Source: Nitratireductor alexandrii (lineage in GTDB: Bacteria; Pseudomonadota; Alphaproteobacteria; Rhizobiales; Rhizobiaceae). From it: a stretch of DNA of 64,000 nucleotides. Below the pieces are notes generated by a model that saw nothing but the letters and a program-made list of their open reading frames with translations, made no database searches and was not told where the DNA came from. The stretch lies in contig NZ_RBVY01000001.1 in NCBI RefSeq assembly GCF_004000215.1, forward strand, positions 372,001-436,000, read 5' to 3'. Both the position numbers and the translations under genes were made by a program. Position 1 is the first letter of the stretch. Each line of letters opens with the position of its first letter. Shown here one piece after another: positions 54,375-62,330 of this stretch.

Positions 54375-54626
54375 ATGATGGAGGATTTGCCGCATCTTGC
54401 AAACGCGCTCGGCCTGCTCTGGCTCGCCGCTTTCCCGCTGATGGGCAGCCCGGGCCCGGCGACGCTCAGCCTCGCCGGGATCGGCACGGCTTTCGGCTTT
54501 CGGCCGGGCCTGCCCTATCTCGCCGGCATCGTCGCCGGCACGACCGGGGTGCTCTTGATGATCGCAACGGGCGTCACCGCGCTGATGCTGCTCGCCTCGG
54601 TCGGGCTGGCGCTGGTCGCCGCATGA
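54375..54626 (+). pseudogene. Truncated LysE/RhtB-type exporter
   Basis: The 83-residue frame has the conserved N-terminus of LysE exporters: LGLLWLAAFPLMGSPGPATLSLAGIGTAFGFRPGLPYLAGI and a second helix. It stops after about two helices where about 200 residues are expected. The following sequence codes nothing related before the lrp gene. It is most likely inactivated by deletion. The divergent araC regulator remains intact. Confidence 0.8.
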
Positions 54627-54667
54627 GAATGTCCACGCAACGAACCGCCGAGCCTCTCGCCTGGCCG

Positions 54668-55120
54668 TCATCGGGTCGGCCCGTTCGGCAGGGGCGGAAG
54701 GCGGCGTTTCACCGGCGAGGACTGGATGACCGAGGTGTTCGTCATCGCGTGAGGAATGATCCGGTCGATGATCCGCTCCATCTCGGCGACGGAGGCCAGA
54801 TGCGCGCGGGCGAGAAAGCAGTCCTCGCCCGTCACCCGGTCGCATTCGGTGATTTCTGGGATGTCCCGGATGATCTCGACGACCTTTTCCAGCTGGCCCG
54901 GTACGGGGCGGATGCGCAGCCAGACCGAGATCGGCAGGCCGACGGCCTCCGGCGCGATCTCGGCCGTATAGCCGCCGATCACGCCGGCCTCTTCGAGGCG
55001 CCGGACCCGCTCGGCGACGCTCGGGGCGGACAGCCCAACAGCGCGCGCCAGCTCGGCGGTGGTGGTGCGGGCGTTTTCGACAAGCAGGGTCAGGATCTTC
55101 CGGTCGACCGCGTCGAGCAT
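54668..55120 (-). CDS. Lrp/AsnC family transcriptional regulator
   Basis: ATG 55120 (MLDAVDRKIL) is the family-typical start; a GTG nine codons earlier is possible. The 150-residue protein has the N-terminal helix-turn-helix (ARTTTAELARAVGLSAPSVAERVRRLEEAGVIGGY) and the RAM ligand-binding domain (GLPISVWLRIRPVPGQLEKVVEI, ITECDRVTGEDCFLARAH). It is divergent from the EamA exporter pair, so amino-acid-responsive control of export is likely. Confidence 0.94.
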   Translation of the reverse strand: MLDAVDRKILTLLVENARTTTAELARAVGLSAPSVAERVRRLEEAGVIGGYTAEIAPEAVGLPISVWLRIRPVPGQLEKVVEIIRDIPEITECDRVTGEDCFLARAHLASVAEMERIIDRIIPHAMTNTSVIQSSPVKRRLPPLPNGPTR

Positions 55121-55224
55121 GCCGTTTTGGTATCCAAGGCGTTTCACAGGACTGGCCTTCGATTGCTGCGATCAAGGCCCAGGATAACGCAGTTCGAGCA
55201 TATGAAAAGGCCGCAAGACCCTCC

Positions 55225-56133
55225 ATGATGTCGAGCATGAAGGTGCCGCCCACCGTCTCCGCGCGCGCGCCGTTCCCCGGGCTCGACCGCGCCGCCAATG
55301 CGGTGCCGCCGCTCGCATGGTTCGGTGTCAGCGCAATCTCGCGCTATCTCGGTCCCGCTTTCGCCGTGCTTTTGTTCCCCGTCGTCGGCGTGCTCGGCAT
55401 CGCGTGGTTCCGCATCGCGACGGCGGCGCTGGTCTTCGCGCCCCTGACCCGGCCGTGGAGGACGTTGCGCGAGGCCGACGGACGCACGCGGCTGTTGCTG
55501 CTGGGCCTCGGCGCCTGCCTCGCTGCCATGAACATGGCCTTCTATCTGGCGCTCGAAAGACTGCCCATGAGCCTCGTCGCGGCGATGGAGTTTCTCGGAA
55601 CGCTCATCGTCGCGCTCCATGGCCTCAGGACCCGGCGGAACCTTCTGGCGCTCGCACTTGCCGCGTTCGGCGTCGTCCTCCTCATCGACGTCACCTGGGC
55701 TTCGGACCCGCTCGGCCTGTTCTGGGCGGCGCTGAACGCCGCCCTTTTCACCGGCTACATCGTTCTCGGCCACAGGGCGGCCGAAGCGGGCGCGGGCGGC
55801 GGTGTCGAGCGTCTCGGCGCGGCCATGGCGATCGCCTTCGTCCTTCTCATGCCCATCGGCTTTCTGGAGGCGGCCCGCGCCTTCGGCATGCCGCTGATCG
55901 TTCTGGCGGGCATCGGCGTCGGGCTGGCGTCGTCGGTCATCCCCTATGTCTGCGATCAGCTTGTCATGGCGCGCCTGCCGCGCGCCTCCTTCGCCTTGCT
56001 TCTGGCGCTCCTGCCGGCGACGGCGACCGCGATCGGGGCCATCGTGCTGGCCCAGCTTCCGGGCTCGCGCGATCTGGTCGGGATCGCGCTCGTCATGGCC
56101 GGCATCGCCCTTCACCGGCCGGCCGTGAGATGA
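55225..56133 (+). CDS. EamA family exporter (RhtA-like)
   Basis: The 302-residue membrane protein has about ten helices in two EamA repeats, with the RhtA-like start AISRYLGPAFAVLLFPVVGVLGIAWFRIA and MNMAFYLALERLPMSLVAAMEFLG, repeated in the second half (LVMARLPRASFALLLALLPATATAIG). RhtA exports threonine and homoserine. The divergent Lrp gene supports an amino-acid substrate. Its stop overlaps the start of a second EamA gene. Confidence 0.92.
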   Translation: MMSSMKVPPTVSARAPFPGLDRAANAVPPLAWFGVSAISRYLGPAFAVLLFPVVGVLGIAWFRIATAALVFAPLTRPWRTLREADGRTRLLLLGLGACLAAMNMAFYLALERLPMSLVAAMEFLGTLIVALHGLRTRRNLLALALAAFGVVLLIDVTWASDPLGLFWAALNAALFTGYIVLGHRAAEAGAGGGVERLGAAMAIAFVLLMPIGFLEAARAFGMPLIVLAGIGVGLASSVIPYVCDQLVMARLPRASFALLLALLPATATAIGAIVLAQLPGSRDLVGIALVMAGIALHRPAVR

Positions 56134-57023
56134 GTGCGCGACCCGCGCCCTGGACCGTCGGCGTCCTCTTCGGGTTTTTTGGCATGCTCGGTTTCAGCGG
56201 CACGCTGGCCGCGACCCGCGTCGCGGTCGCCGATTTCTCGCCGCTCACGATCACCTGCGCGCGCATCGTGATCGCGGGTCTTCTCGGTGGCGTCACGCTC
56301 GTTCTCACGGGCCGGACCGCGCTGCCGGAACGAAGGCATCTCCTCGCCATCGCCGTCATGGGGCTCGGGCTCGCGGTGGGTTATCCGTTCTTTCTGGCGG
56401 TGGCGCTGCAATCGGTTCCGGCGGTGCATGGCGCCGTCGTCACGGGCCTCGCGCCGGCGGCGACCGCGATCATCGCCGTCCTGCGGGCCGGCGAACGCCC
56501 GCCGCCGATCTTCTGGCTGGCCTGCGCAATCGGTTTCGCGGCGGTTCTCACCTACGCCCATGACGCCGGTGGCGGCGATTTCAGCGCCGCCGACGGCTGG
56601 CTTCTTCTCGCGCTCCTGTGCCTCGGCGTGGCCTATGTGGAAGGCGGGCGCGTCTCGGCCGAGCTCGGCGGCACAACGACCCTGTGCTGGGCGATGCTGT
56701 TTCTGACGCCGTTCGCCGCCGGCCCGCTCGTCTGGTCGCTGCGCGGCGTGGACCTTGCCTCGGTGGCGCCGTGGAGCTGGGTGTCGATGGCCTATCTCGG
56801 CATCGTCAGCATGTTTCTTGCGGCGATCTTCTGGTATCGTGGCCTGGCGGCCGGCGGCATCGCCCGCATCGGGCAGATCAACCTCCTGTTGCCGCTGGCA
56901 GCACTTGTCTGGCCGGCGTTCTTTCTCGGCGAGACGATCACGACGACCGCGCTCGCCTCAGCCGCCGTCGTCCTGGTGGCGATGATGGTGTGCCTGAAGG
57001 CGCGGGTGCGGAGACGGGCATGA
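56130..57023 (+). CDS. EamA family transporter (DMT superfamily)
   Basis: The gene starts with an ATGA overlap with the previous one. The 297-residue protein has ten predicted helices: FGFFGMLGFSGTLAATRVAVADFSPLTITCARI in the first EamA repeat and YLGIVSMFLAAIFWYRGLAAGGIARIGQINLLLPLAA with FFLGETITTTAL in the second. It differs in type from its RhtA-like neighbour, so the two probably export related but distinct metabolites, or act under the same Lrp control. Confidence 0.92.
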   Translation: MSARPAPWTVGVLFGFFGMLGFSGTLAATRVAVADFSPLTITCARIVIAGLLGGVTLVLTGRTALPERRHLLAIAVMGLGLAVGYPFFLAVALQSVPAVHGAVVTGLAPAATAIIAVLRAGERPPPIFWLACAIGFAAVLTYAHDAGGGDFSAADGWLLLALLCLGVAYVEGGRVSAELGGTTTLCWAMLFLTPFAAGPLVWSLRGVDLASVAPWSWVSMAYLGIVSMFLAAIFWYRGLAAGGIARIGQINLLLPLAALVWPAFFLGETITTTALASAAVVLVAMMVCLKARVRRRA

Positions 57024-57078
57024 GCGGGCGTGAGACAATGGCAGCGGCCAGGCGCGACCAGAGCATGAGGGCCCTGTC

Positions 57079-57139
57079 ATGAAGCTCACCTTTGTCGGAT
57101 CAGGAGACGCCTTCGGCAGCGGCGGCCGGTTCCAGACCA
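57079..57139 (+). pseudogene. MBL-fold metallohydrolase, first 20 codons only
   Basis: ATG 57079 encodes MKLTFVGSGDAFGSGGRFQT, the conserved start of an MBL-fold (ribonuclease Z-like) hydrolase family. The frame then enters trbI sequence in antisense and the HxHxDH zinc motif is absent. The break coincides with CGGTTCCAGACC (57128-57139), which encodes the MBL RFQT on one strand and the TrbI VWNR on the other. Confidence 0.7.
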
Positions 57140-57827
57140 GGAGCACGCGGCGCTGGCCGAAGGCGACCCGGCTGTCATGTTCGCCGATGAGCCGCGCGCC
57201 TTGCGGCACCAGCAGGAAGCGCCCGGTCGGGCTGTCATAGACGTGCTGCGTCACCTGGGCGGCGATCTGACCGGAGAGATCGGAGCGCAGCCCCGTCACC
57301 AGCGCGGCCGGAATGACGGAACCGGCCTGCAGCACGTAAGGGCTGACGGGATCGGTGAGACGCTCGCCGCTGGTCGTGCGCCTGTCGACGGGCTGGGCGA
57401 GAAACGCTTGTTGTTGTTCGACTGCGTTGGGCTCCGATCCTGGCTGCGCGACCGTCGGAAACACCGTCTGCGGATCGATCTGCGGCCCGGTCGGCGCCGC
57501 GATATCGAGCATGCCGCCGCTCTCGACGGTGCTGGCGTCGTGGAACAGCCGGCTGAGCCGCGCGGCTTCGGGCAATATGAGCGCCAAGTTTTTCGGATCG
57601 TCGCGATGGGCTTCGCCGCGGATCGCCGCGCTCTCAACCGTCCGCGTGCGGCTGCGCTCGGCGCGGCCCTTCACCGAGGCGTAGAGGTCCGAGAGCGAGA
57701 GATATCTCTCGTCGTCGGGCCGGGAAAACCATTCGGACGATACCCGGCCGTTGTGCCCGCCGCGCGACACATCCACCTTGTAGCCGCCGCTCTCGGGGCG
57801 GCCGTTCGTGATTTCGATTGCAGTCAT
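57128..57827 (-). pseudogene. Chimera of a plasmid-type conserved gene and an internal trbI fragment
   Basis: The frame starts MTAIEITNGRPESGGYKVDV with GRVSSEWFSRPDDERYLSLSD, the N-terminus of a conserved gene common on rhizobial plasmids and conjugative elements (DUF932-associated). After about residue 78 it becomes TrbI/VirB10: LFHDASTVESGG, then SPYVLQAGSVIPAALVTGLRSDL and GRFLLVPQGARLIGEHDS, to LVWNR. Both parents are incomplete and joined in frame. TrbI is the channel protein of conjugative type IV secretion, so this is debris of an integrative conjugative element. Confidence 0.8.
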
Positions 57828-58285
57828 GACTCATCTCCATGACGGGCGGCCCGAGAGCCTCTCTCTCGACCTCCAAACCCGTCGCGGCGACAGCCGCAGG
57901 CCTCTTACTCTTTCGCGCTGACGAATGCGGAAGATATCGGGACGGCTGGAACCCCTGGACGCTCGCGTCAGGGATGGAAGCCCGGGAGGAGGAAGATCCG
58001 TCAGTGGCTTCCGCTTCGCCGACAGCCCGGCCCGCAGGGAGACGCCCCATCTGCCTTGGCGAGGATACAAATCATTACACCGTGGCGGCTGAAGTCTGAG
58101 CTTTGGTATCACCCACGGTGCCGGATTGATCGCTGACGCCAGGTGACGCCTGCCCCTTACGGTTCTCCCAACCTGCGGTTCTTCGGCTTTCAATCTGCGG
58201 GGAAGTGTCCGAGGCAGAGGTGCAGCTTTAGGATGAGCGGTATCTCGGCCTGAATTGGGTTGCATACAAGCGGTATATGTTTTAA
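57828..58285. other. Non-coding region between trbI chimera and hipB
   Basis: About 460 bp hold no gene I can support. The part next to 57828 looks like the upstream leader of the plasmid-type gene. Frames present here have biased Arg/Pro composition and no family match. Confidence 0.45.
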
Positions 58286-58301
58286 CCGTCATATTTGACG
58301 G
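58286..58301. promoter_or_regulatory. Predicted HipB operator
   Basis: CCGTCA-TATT-TGACGG is a perfect 6-4-6 palindrome 25 bp before hipB. A weaker related half-pair overlaps the hipB start (CGTCA near 58318 and TGGCGG near 58327). HipB proteins bind such paired sites to repress their own operon. Confidence 0.6.
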
Positions 58302-58325
58302 GTAAACGTATTTTGGACGTCAGAT

Positions 58326-58712
58326 ATGGCGGTTAGAGTGAACTCTGTGAGCGCACGCCGGGCGCTAGAAGCCTTGGGCGTCAACATCAGGACGGCGCGC
58401 TTGAAGCGGCGAATCTCGGTGAAGGGATTCGCCGAACGGATCGGCGTGTCCGAAAGCACCGTCGCGCGCCTTGAGAAAGGCGATGACGGGGTCAGCATTG
58501 GAACGCTGGCGATGGCCTGTCTCGTTCTCGGTGAGATCCACCGCATCTCGGAATTCCTAGACCCAGGATCGGACGACACAGGACTGCTTCTCGACCGTGA
58601 ATCGCTCCCGAAACGGATCGATAGCAAGCGAAAAGCGGGATCGAAAGCTGGCGACGATCCTCAGAGCTCATCCGCCGCCGAAGACGATGACGAGGAAGGG
58701 GTCGGTTTCTGA
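58326..58712 (+). CDS. hipB: HipB-type antitoxin/repressor (XRE helix-turn-helix)
   Basis: The 128-residue protein has an XRE domain (NIRTARLKRRISVKGFAERIGVSESTVARLEKGD, residues about 20-55, with VSIGTLAMACLVLG after it) and a disordered acidic C-terminus (SSSAAEDDDEEG). It precedes hipA with a one-base overlap (TGATG), the standard antitoxin-toxin order. It should neutralise the HipA kinase and repress the operon at the palindrome upstream. Confidence 0.9.
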   Translation: MAVRVNSVSARRALEALGVNIRTARLKRRISVKGFAERIGVSESTVARLEKGDDGVSIGTLAMACLVLGEIHRISEFLDPGSDDTGLLLDRESLPKRIDSKRKAGSKAGDDPQSSSAAEDDDEEGVGF

Positions 58713-59941
58713 TGCCCGAAGCCATTGTCGCCCTGGGGGAGGCCAAGCGGGTCGTTGGTCGCCTGCGCTTCGAGAGCGACGGCCGACGCCAGCACTCGCA
58801 GTTCGAATATTCCGACGAATGGCTGGCGGCGCCGGATCGCTTTGCGCTGTCTCCGGGCCTGCCACTGCGCGAAGGAGGTCATTTCTTTTCCGGCAAGGAC
58901 GACAAACGCTCGGCGCTCCCTGGATGCTTTGCAGATGCCGCGCCCGACTCATGGGGCCGCGGGTTGATGGCGAGGGCGCTTGGCGGCGGGCTGAGCGAGT
59001 TCGACTATCTGGTCCTGTCAGACGATCGCACGCGCCAGGGCGCTTTGCGATTCCTCGGAGACGACATGGAGCCGCTGTCGGACCTGACACCGCCGATTCC
59101 TCGGCTCGTCGAACTGGAACGGCTTCGGGCGCTCGCCGCGCGTTTCGAACGCGATCCCGGCGGGGCGGAAGAAGAGGCGCGCGATCTCGCGGGCGTCGCG
59201 GGATCGCTTGGCGGCGCCCGGCCGAAAGCCAATGTCGAGGGTGATGGCCATCTCTGGATTGCGAAGTTCACCTCGGCCCAGGACACGAGACCGGTGGAGC
59301 GCGTCGAGGTCGCTACGCTGAAGCTGGCGGCCAGGTGCGGATTGCGGGTCGCGAAGGCGAAGCTCGAACTGGCGAACAGCGACAGTCCGGTCGCGCTCAT
59401 TAAGCGGTTCGATCGGCGCGGCAATACGCGCATCCCTTACATCTCCGCGAAAACCGCACTCGATTGGGAGAGCGACGAGGGCGGGTTCTACACAGACATT
59501 GCCGATGTGATCCGGCAGATTTCGAGCAAGCCGATCGACGATCTGCACGAAATCTGGCGACGGATCGTCTTCACGATCCTCGTGTCGAACAAGGACGATC
59601 ACCTGAAGAACCACGGCTTCATCTACGCGGGCGGTGACAGATGGCGGCTATCGCCGGCCTTCGACATCAACCCGTCGCCGTCGCGGCATCGCGTATTGGA
59701 GACAGGAATCATCCAGGGCGGTTCGTTCGATGCGTCGCTCGACATCGCTTTGGAAGCCTGCGAGTTCTTCGACGTGAAACGCGAAAGCGCGAAGGCCCAG
59801 ATTTCGGAAATGGCGAAGATCATAGCAGAGGGCTGGAGACAGGCTCTTCGCGATCAAGGATCGTCGGCTGACGAGGTCCGTGTGTATGCGGACGCTTTTG
59901 AACACGATGAAGCAGCAAGGGCGCTTCGGATTGTCGGTTGA
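58712..59941 (+). CDS. hipA: HipA family serine/threonine kinase toxin
   Basis: The 409-residue protein has the N-subdomain with FEYSDEWLAAPDRFALSPGLPL and PGCFADAAPDSWGRGLM. The ATP region LAGVAGSLGGARPKAN and the catalytic loop LVSNKDDHLKNHGF (Asp acting as base) are present, followed by the metal-binding SPAFDINPSP. Catalytic residues appear intact. E. coli HipA phosphorylates glutamyl-tRNA synthetase and causes persistence; the target here is not known. Placement in a decayed island is typical for mobile toxin-antitoxin pairs. Confidence 0.94.
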   Translation: MPEAIVALGEAKRVVGRLRFESDGRRQHSQFEYSDEWLAAPDRFALSPGLPLREGGHFFSGKDDKRSALPGCFADAAPDSWGRGLMARALGGGLSEFDYLVLSDDRTRQGALRFLGDDMEPLSDLTPPIPRLVELERLRALAARFERDPGGAEEEARDLAGVAGSLGGARPKANVEGDGHLWIAKFTSAQDTRPVERVEVATLKLAARCGLRVAKAKLELANSDSPVALIKRFDRRGNTRIPYISAKTALDWESDEGGFYTDIADVIRQISSKPIDDLHEIWRRIVFTILVSNKDDHLKNHGFIYAGGDRWRLSPAFDINPSPSRHRVLETGIIQGGSFDASLDIALEACEFFDVKRESAKAQISEMAKIIAEGWRQALRDQGSSADEVRVYADAFEHDEAARALRIVG

Positions 59942-60051
59942 ACGAGAAAAGAACGCCAGTCACTTGGAGCCGATTTCCGAAGTGTCGGTTGCGGTCGGGT
60001 GGCGGCCGAATGCCCAGCGGCCCGCCCCGGGGGGCGAGCCGCAAGCCGGTT

Positions 60052-60633
60052 TCAGCAATCGCAATCGGAGAAACGGCCATCGCCGCAGGTCGCACACATA
60101 TCGGCGATCGCCTCCTTCAGCGCCTGTCGCGCCCGGTGTAGCCGCACACCGAGATTGTTCTGGGTCACACCGTGATCTTCGGCGACGGTGGCGCGAGCCT
60201 CCTCGTTGAGGTCGATGCGACGGATCAAATCGGCCTGGTCGTCGCGCAGACGCGCCAGCGCGGCGCTCACGCATTGACAGGCCGGCGAACCGTCCGCGCT
60301 CGGGTCGGTTTCGGTCTCGCGCGGTTCCAGGCGGTAGGCCTCCTCGCCGCGCCTTCTGGCGGCGCGGCGCCGGTACTGATCGACAAGCACCGAGCGCATG
60401 ACGCAGTGCAGCCAGATCTCGGCATGGGGCACGTCGTCAGGCGCGCCATTGCAGCGCAAGGCCTTCAAACAGAGTTCCTGAAAGGCGTCGTCGGCATCTT
60501 CTGGCCGATTGAGCCGCCACCGGAAATAGCGCAGATACGCCTTGCGGTGTTCCACAAGGCACTGTTGAACCGCGGTAACGGGCTCCCGATAGGCCGCGCC
60601 CGATGCGACGTCGGCGGCATGATGGGCAGTCAT
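60052..60633 (-). CDS. ECF-type RNA polymerase sigma factor with Cys-rich tail
   Basis: The 193-residue protein has sigma region 2 (YLRYFRWRLNRPEDADDAFQELCLKAL, LHCVMRSVLVDQYRRR) and region 4 (LIRRIDLNEEARATVAEDHGVTQNNLGVRLHRARQALKEAI). It ends in a cluster, CATCGDGRFSDCDC, that could sense or bind metal. A further Cys pair (CQC) is in the linker. No anti-sigma gene is obvious next to it. Its proximity to a copper-type ATPase gene suggests metal-responsive control. Confidence 0.92.
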   Translation of the reverse strand: MTAHHAADVASGAAYREPVTAVQQCLVEHRKAYLRYFRWRLNRPEDADDAFQELCLKALRCNGAPDDVPHAEIWLHCVMRSVLVDQYRRRAARRRGEEAYRLEPRETETDPSADGSPACQCVSAALARLRDDQADLIRRIDLNEEARATVAEDHGVTQNNLGVRLHRARQALKEAIADMCATCGDGRFSDCDC

Positions 60634-60701
60634 GACAAATCTCCAAACTCAAGGCGTGCAAGACAGCCAGCGAGGGCACGACGCGCATCGCTGGCGGTTC
60701 T

Positions 60702-61118
60702 TCAGGCTCGGGTCTGAAGGCGGGGCGGCTTGAAAGGCCGGTAGCTGGGACTTGGCGGATCCCGGTCGCGGCGGTTCATCGACAGGCGGCTCGCGGTCAC
60801 AACGATGCCGACATCCACCGGTTTCGGCGGTAGATTGATGGCGCACGTCCCCGCCGGGCGGCAACACTGGTCGACGGCGACGTCCGGTTCGCTGGCGGCC
60901 AGCCGGCAGGACAGATCAGTCGGATCGGCCGCGATCTGATGGGCGTCTTCGGCGGCCGCGGCGAGCCTGGGATAGTCGGCCGCCATGGCGAGCGTGATGG
61001 CGGCAAGCAAAACCAGCGATCCGGCGCGCAGGCGCGCCGACCACCAGACCGTTTCTGCTTTCTTGCGCCGCACGAGCAGGCTCTTTGGTTCTTGGAATCG
61101 CAACCGCAGTCTCGACAA
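60702..61118 (-). CDS. Putative exported or membrane-anchored small protein
   Basis: The frame opens with TTG at 61118; a GTG at 61073 is an alternative. Up to 138 residues are encoded. A basic start is followed by one hydrophobic segment (LRAGSLVLLAAITLAMAA) and a mature part with four Cys (LSCRLAAS, DQCCRPAGTC), then a Pro/Arg-rich tail. It lies 68 bp upstream of the ECF sigma gene in the same direction and may be its partner. No family is recognised, and spurious translation is possible. Confidence 0.4.
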   Translation of the reverse strand: MSRLRLRFQEPKSLLVRRKKAETVWWSARLRAGSLVLLAAITLAMAADYPRLAAAAEDAHQIAADPTDLSCRLAASEPDVAVDQCCRPAGTCAINLPPKPVDVGIVVTASRLSMNRRDRDPPSPSYRPFKPPRLQTRA

Positions 61119-61515
61119 GAACCGATGGCTTCGCCTTGACCTCCGTCAATTCCATGGCCGGTTTCGACAGTTCACGCGTTTGTGATGGGCGTTGGGCGCC
61201 CTTTGCATATGTGCTTGTTGGCAGGGGGGCGCTGGCCAGGCGGCACCCGCCTCTGGCCGGCCTCGTCCCCGCGTGAAAACACCAATCTTAAATCAGACAG
61301 AAAGGAGGGGTGCGCCGGCGATGAAACGATCGGCGTGCGCCAATGAGGGACTGTCGCATTGGGACGTCCGGCGGACTGTGCGCTGCCGTCCTTCCCGACA
61401 CAGGGGGCGAGCCCCAACGCGCTGGCGTGTTTTTGGACGCGGCAGCGGTTCTGGCGGCGGCGACCTTCACCGGCAGGGCGCCGCCACGGCAGCCGGCCCC
61501 TTGAGATCGGCGGTT
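61119..61515. other. Intergenic region, no supported gene
   Basis: An AAAGGAGG sequence (about 61300-61307) precedes ATG 61321 (MKRSACANEGL) at 13 bases. The frame that follows is Arg-rich without family features, so no gene is called. TCTTAAATC just before it is AT-rich and could be part of a promoter. Confidence 0.35.
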
Positions 61516-61836
61516 TTATCGCGAACCCCACCCGGCGCATAGATTGTAAAGCGGGGCGAAGACCAGGGCGACATACCACCCGTAGACAAAGGAAACGCCA
61601 AGTCCCCAGAAGAAATCGGGCCAACTCAGCCATTCGAACCAGGGAATCAGGGCAAGCCATGTCCGGTACATGGCCTGGCCGGGAACAACGAGATCGAAGA
61701 TCACGCATACGGCAAATGTGATCGCCAGGAACAGGCCAAGGCTCATGCCAAGGGCAAATACCGGGACCTGGCCGGTGGTCGCGTGCGGCGCGATGTCGGA
61801 GCGGCCGCTGCCGCTCTCGGTGCGGACGGTGTTCAT
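61516..61836 (-). CDS. DUF5676-like small membrane protein
   Basis: AGGAGG lies 6 bases before ATG 61836. The 106-residue protein has two main membrane segments (LGMSLGLFLAITFAVCVIFDLVVPG and FFWGLGVSFVYGWYVALVFAPLYNL) around WLALIPWFEWLSW. This is the pattern of DUF5676 proteins, which often neighbour heavy-metal transport genes. The molecular role is unknown. It is divergent from the CopB-type ATPase gene. Confidence 0.75.
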   Translation of the reverse strand: MNTVRTESGSGRSDIAPHATTGQVPVFALGMSLGLFLAITFAVCVIFDLVVPGQAMYRTWLALIPWFEWLSWPDFFWGLGVSFVYGWYVALVFAPLYNLCAGWGSR

Positions 61837-62330
61837 GACAATCCTCCTCGTCTCGCGGGCCTTCGGCTACCGCTCGGCCGGTGGCTGAGGGCGTGACCCG
61901 GCTGCCGACAAAGACGTCCCGCAGCCCGTTTCGTTACGCGCGGCGTTCCCGGCGGGCATCGAGCGGCGGACGGCGCGGACCGGATCCAGGAAGCCGGATC
62001 GGCCGGTCTTGCCGCATCGGCCCCGCGTCGCCCATGGCGACCCGCTTCCGATTGCCCGGTTTCGAGCCTTCGCCGCGAAATGCCGTAATGAACCGGCGGC
62101 TTCGGCGTCCTAGTCGGTGAGAAAGGCCGTGCCCGAGGGCGGCAGTCACCGATGGAGGCGAAGACATGCACAAGCATCGGCACAAGGACGCGCCGTCTAT
62201 GGGGCCTGTGAGTATTGCTTCCGCACGGCGGCGTGCCACGGGCGGTTCCTCAAGCGTCCGGCGGCCTATGCCCGGCCTGTCCCAGCCTGTCCTCGCGCCG
62301 GCCCGGATACGCACCACCGGGAACACCTGA
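61837..62330. other. Intergenic region upstream of the metal ATPase, with a YHS-like fragment
   Basis: About 490 bp contain no intact gene. From about 62195 one frame reads VYGACEYCFRTAACHGRFLKRPAAYARP, in which the latter part resembles the end of a YHS metal-binding domain (Cys, Cys, then F-x-x-x-P-x-x-Y). A His-rich start (MHKHRHKD, 62166) is in another frame. It may be a decayed metal-binding protein or earlier ATPase N-terminus. Confidence 0.3.

Noticed and set aside
57831-58292. 153-residue minus-strand frame upstream of hipB
   Set aside because: It starts within the hipB operator region and is Arg/Pro-rich with no family features.
61172-61708. 178-residue minus-strand frame overlapping the DUF5676-like gene
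   Set aside because: It overlaps a better-supported gene with a strong ribosome binding site, and its composition is that of a shadow frame.
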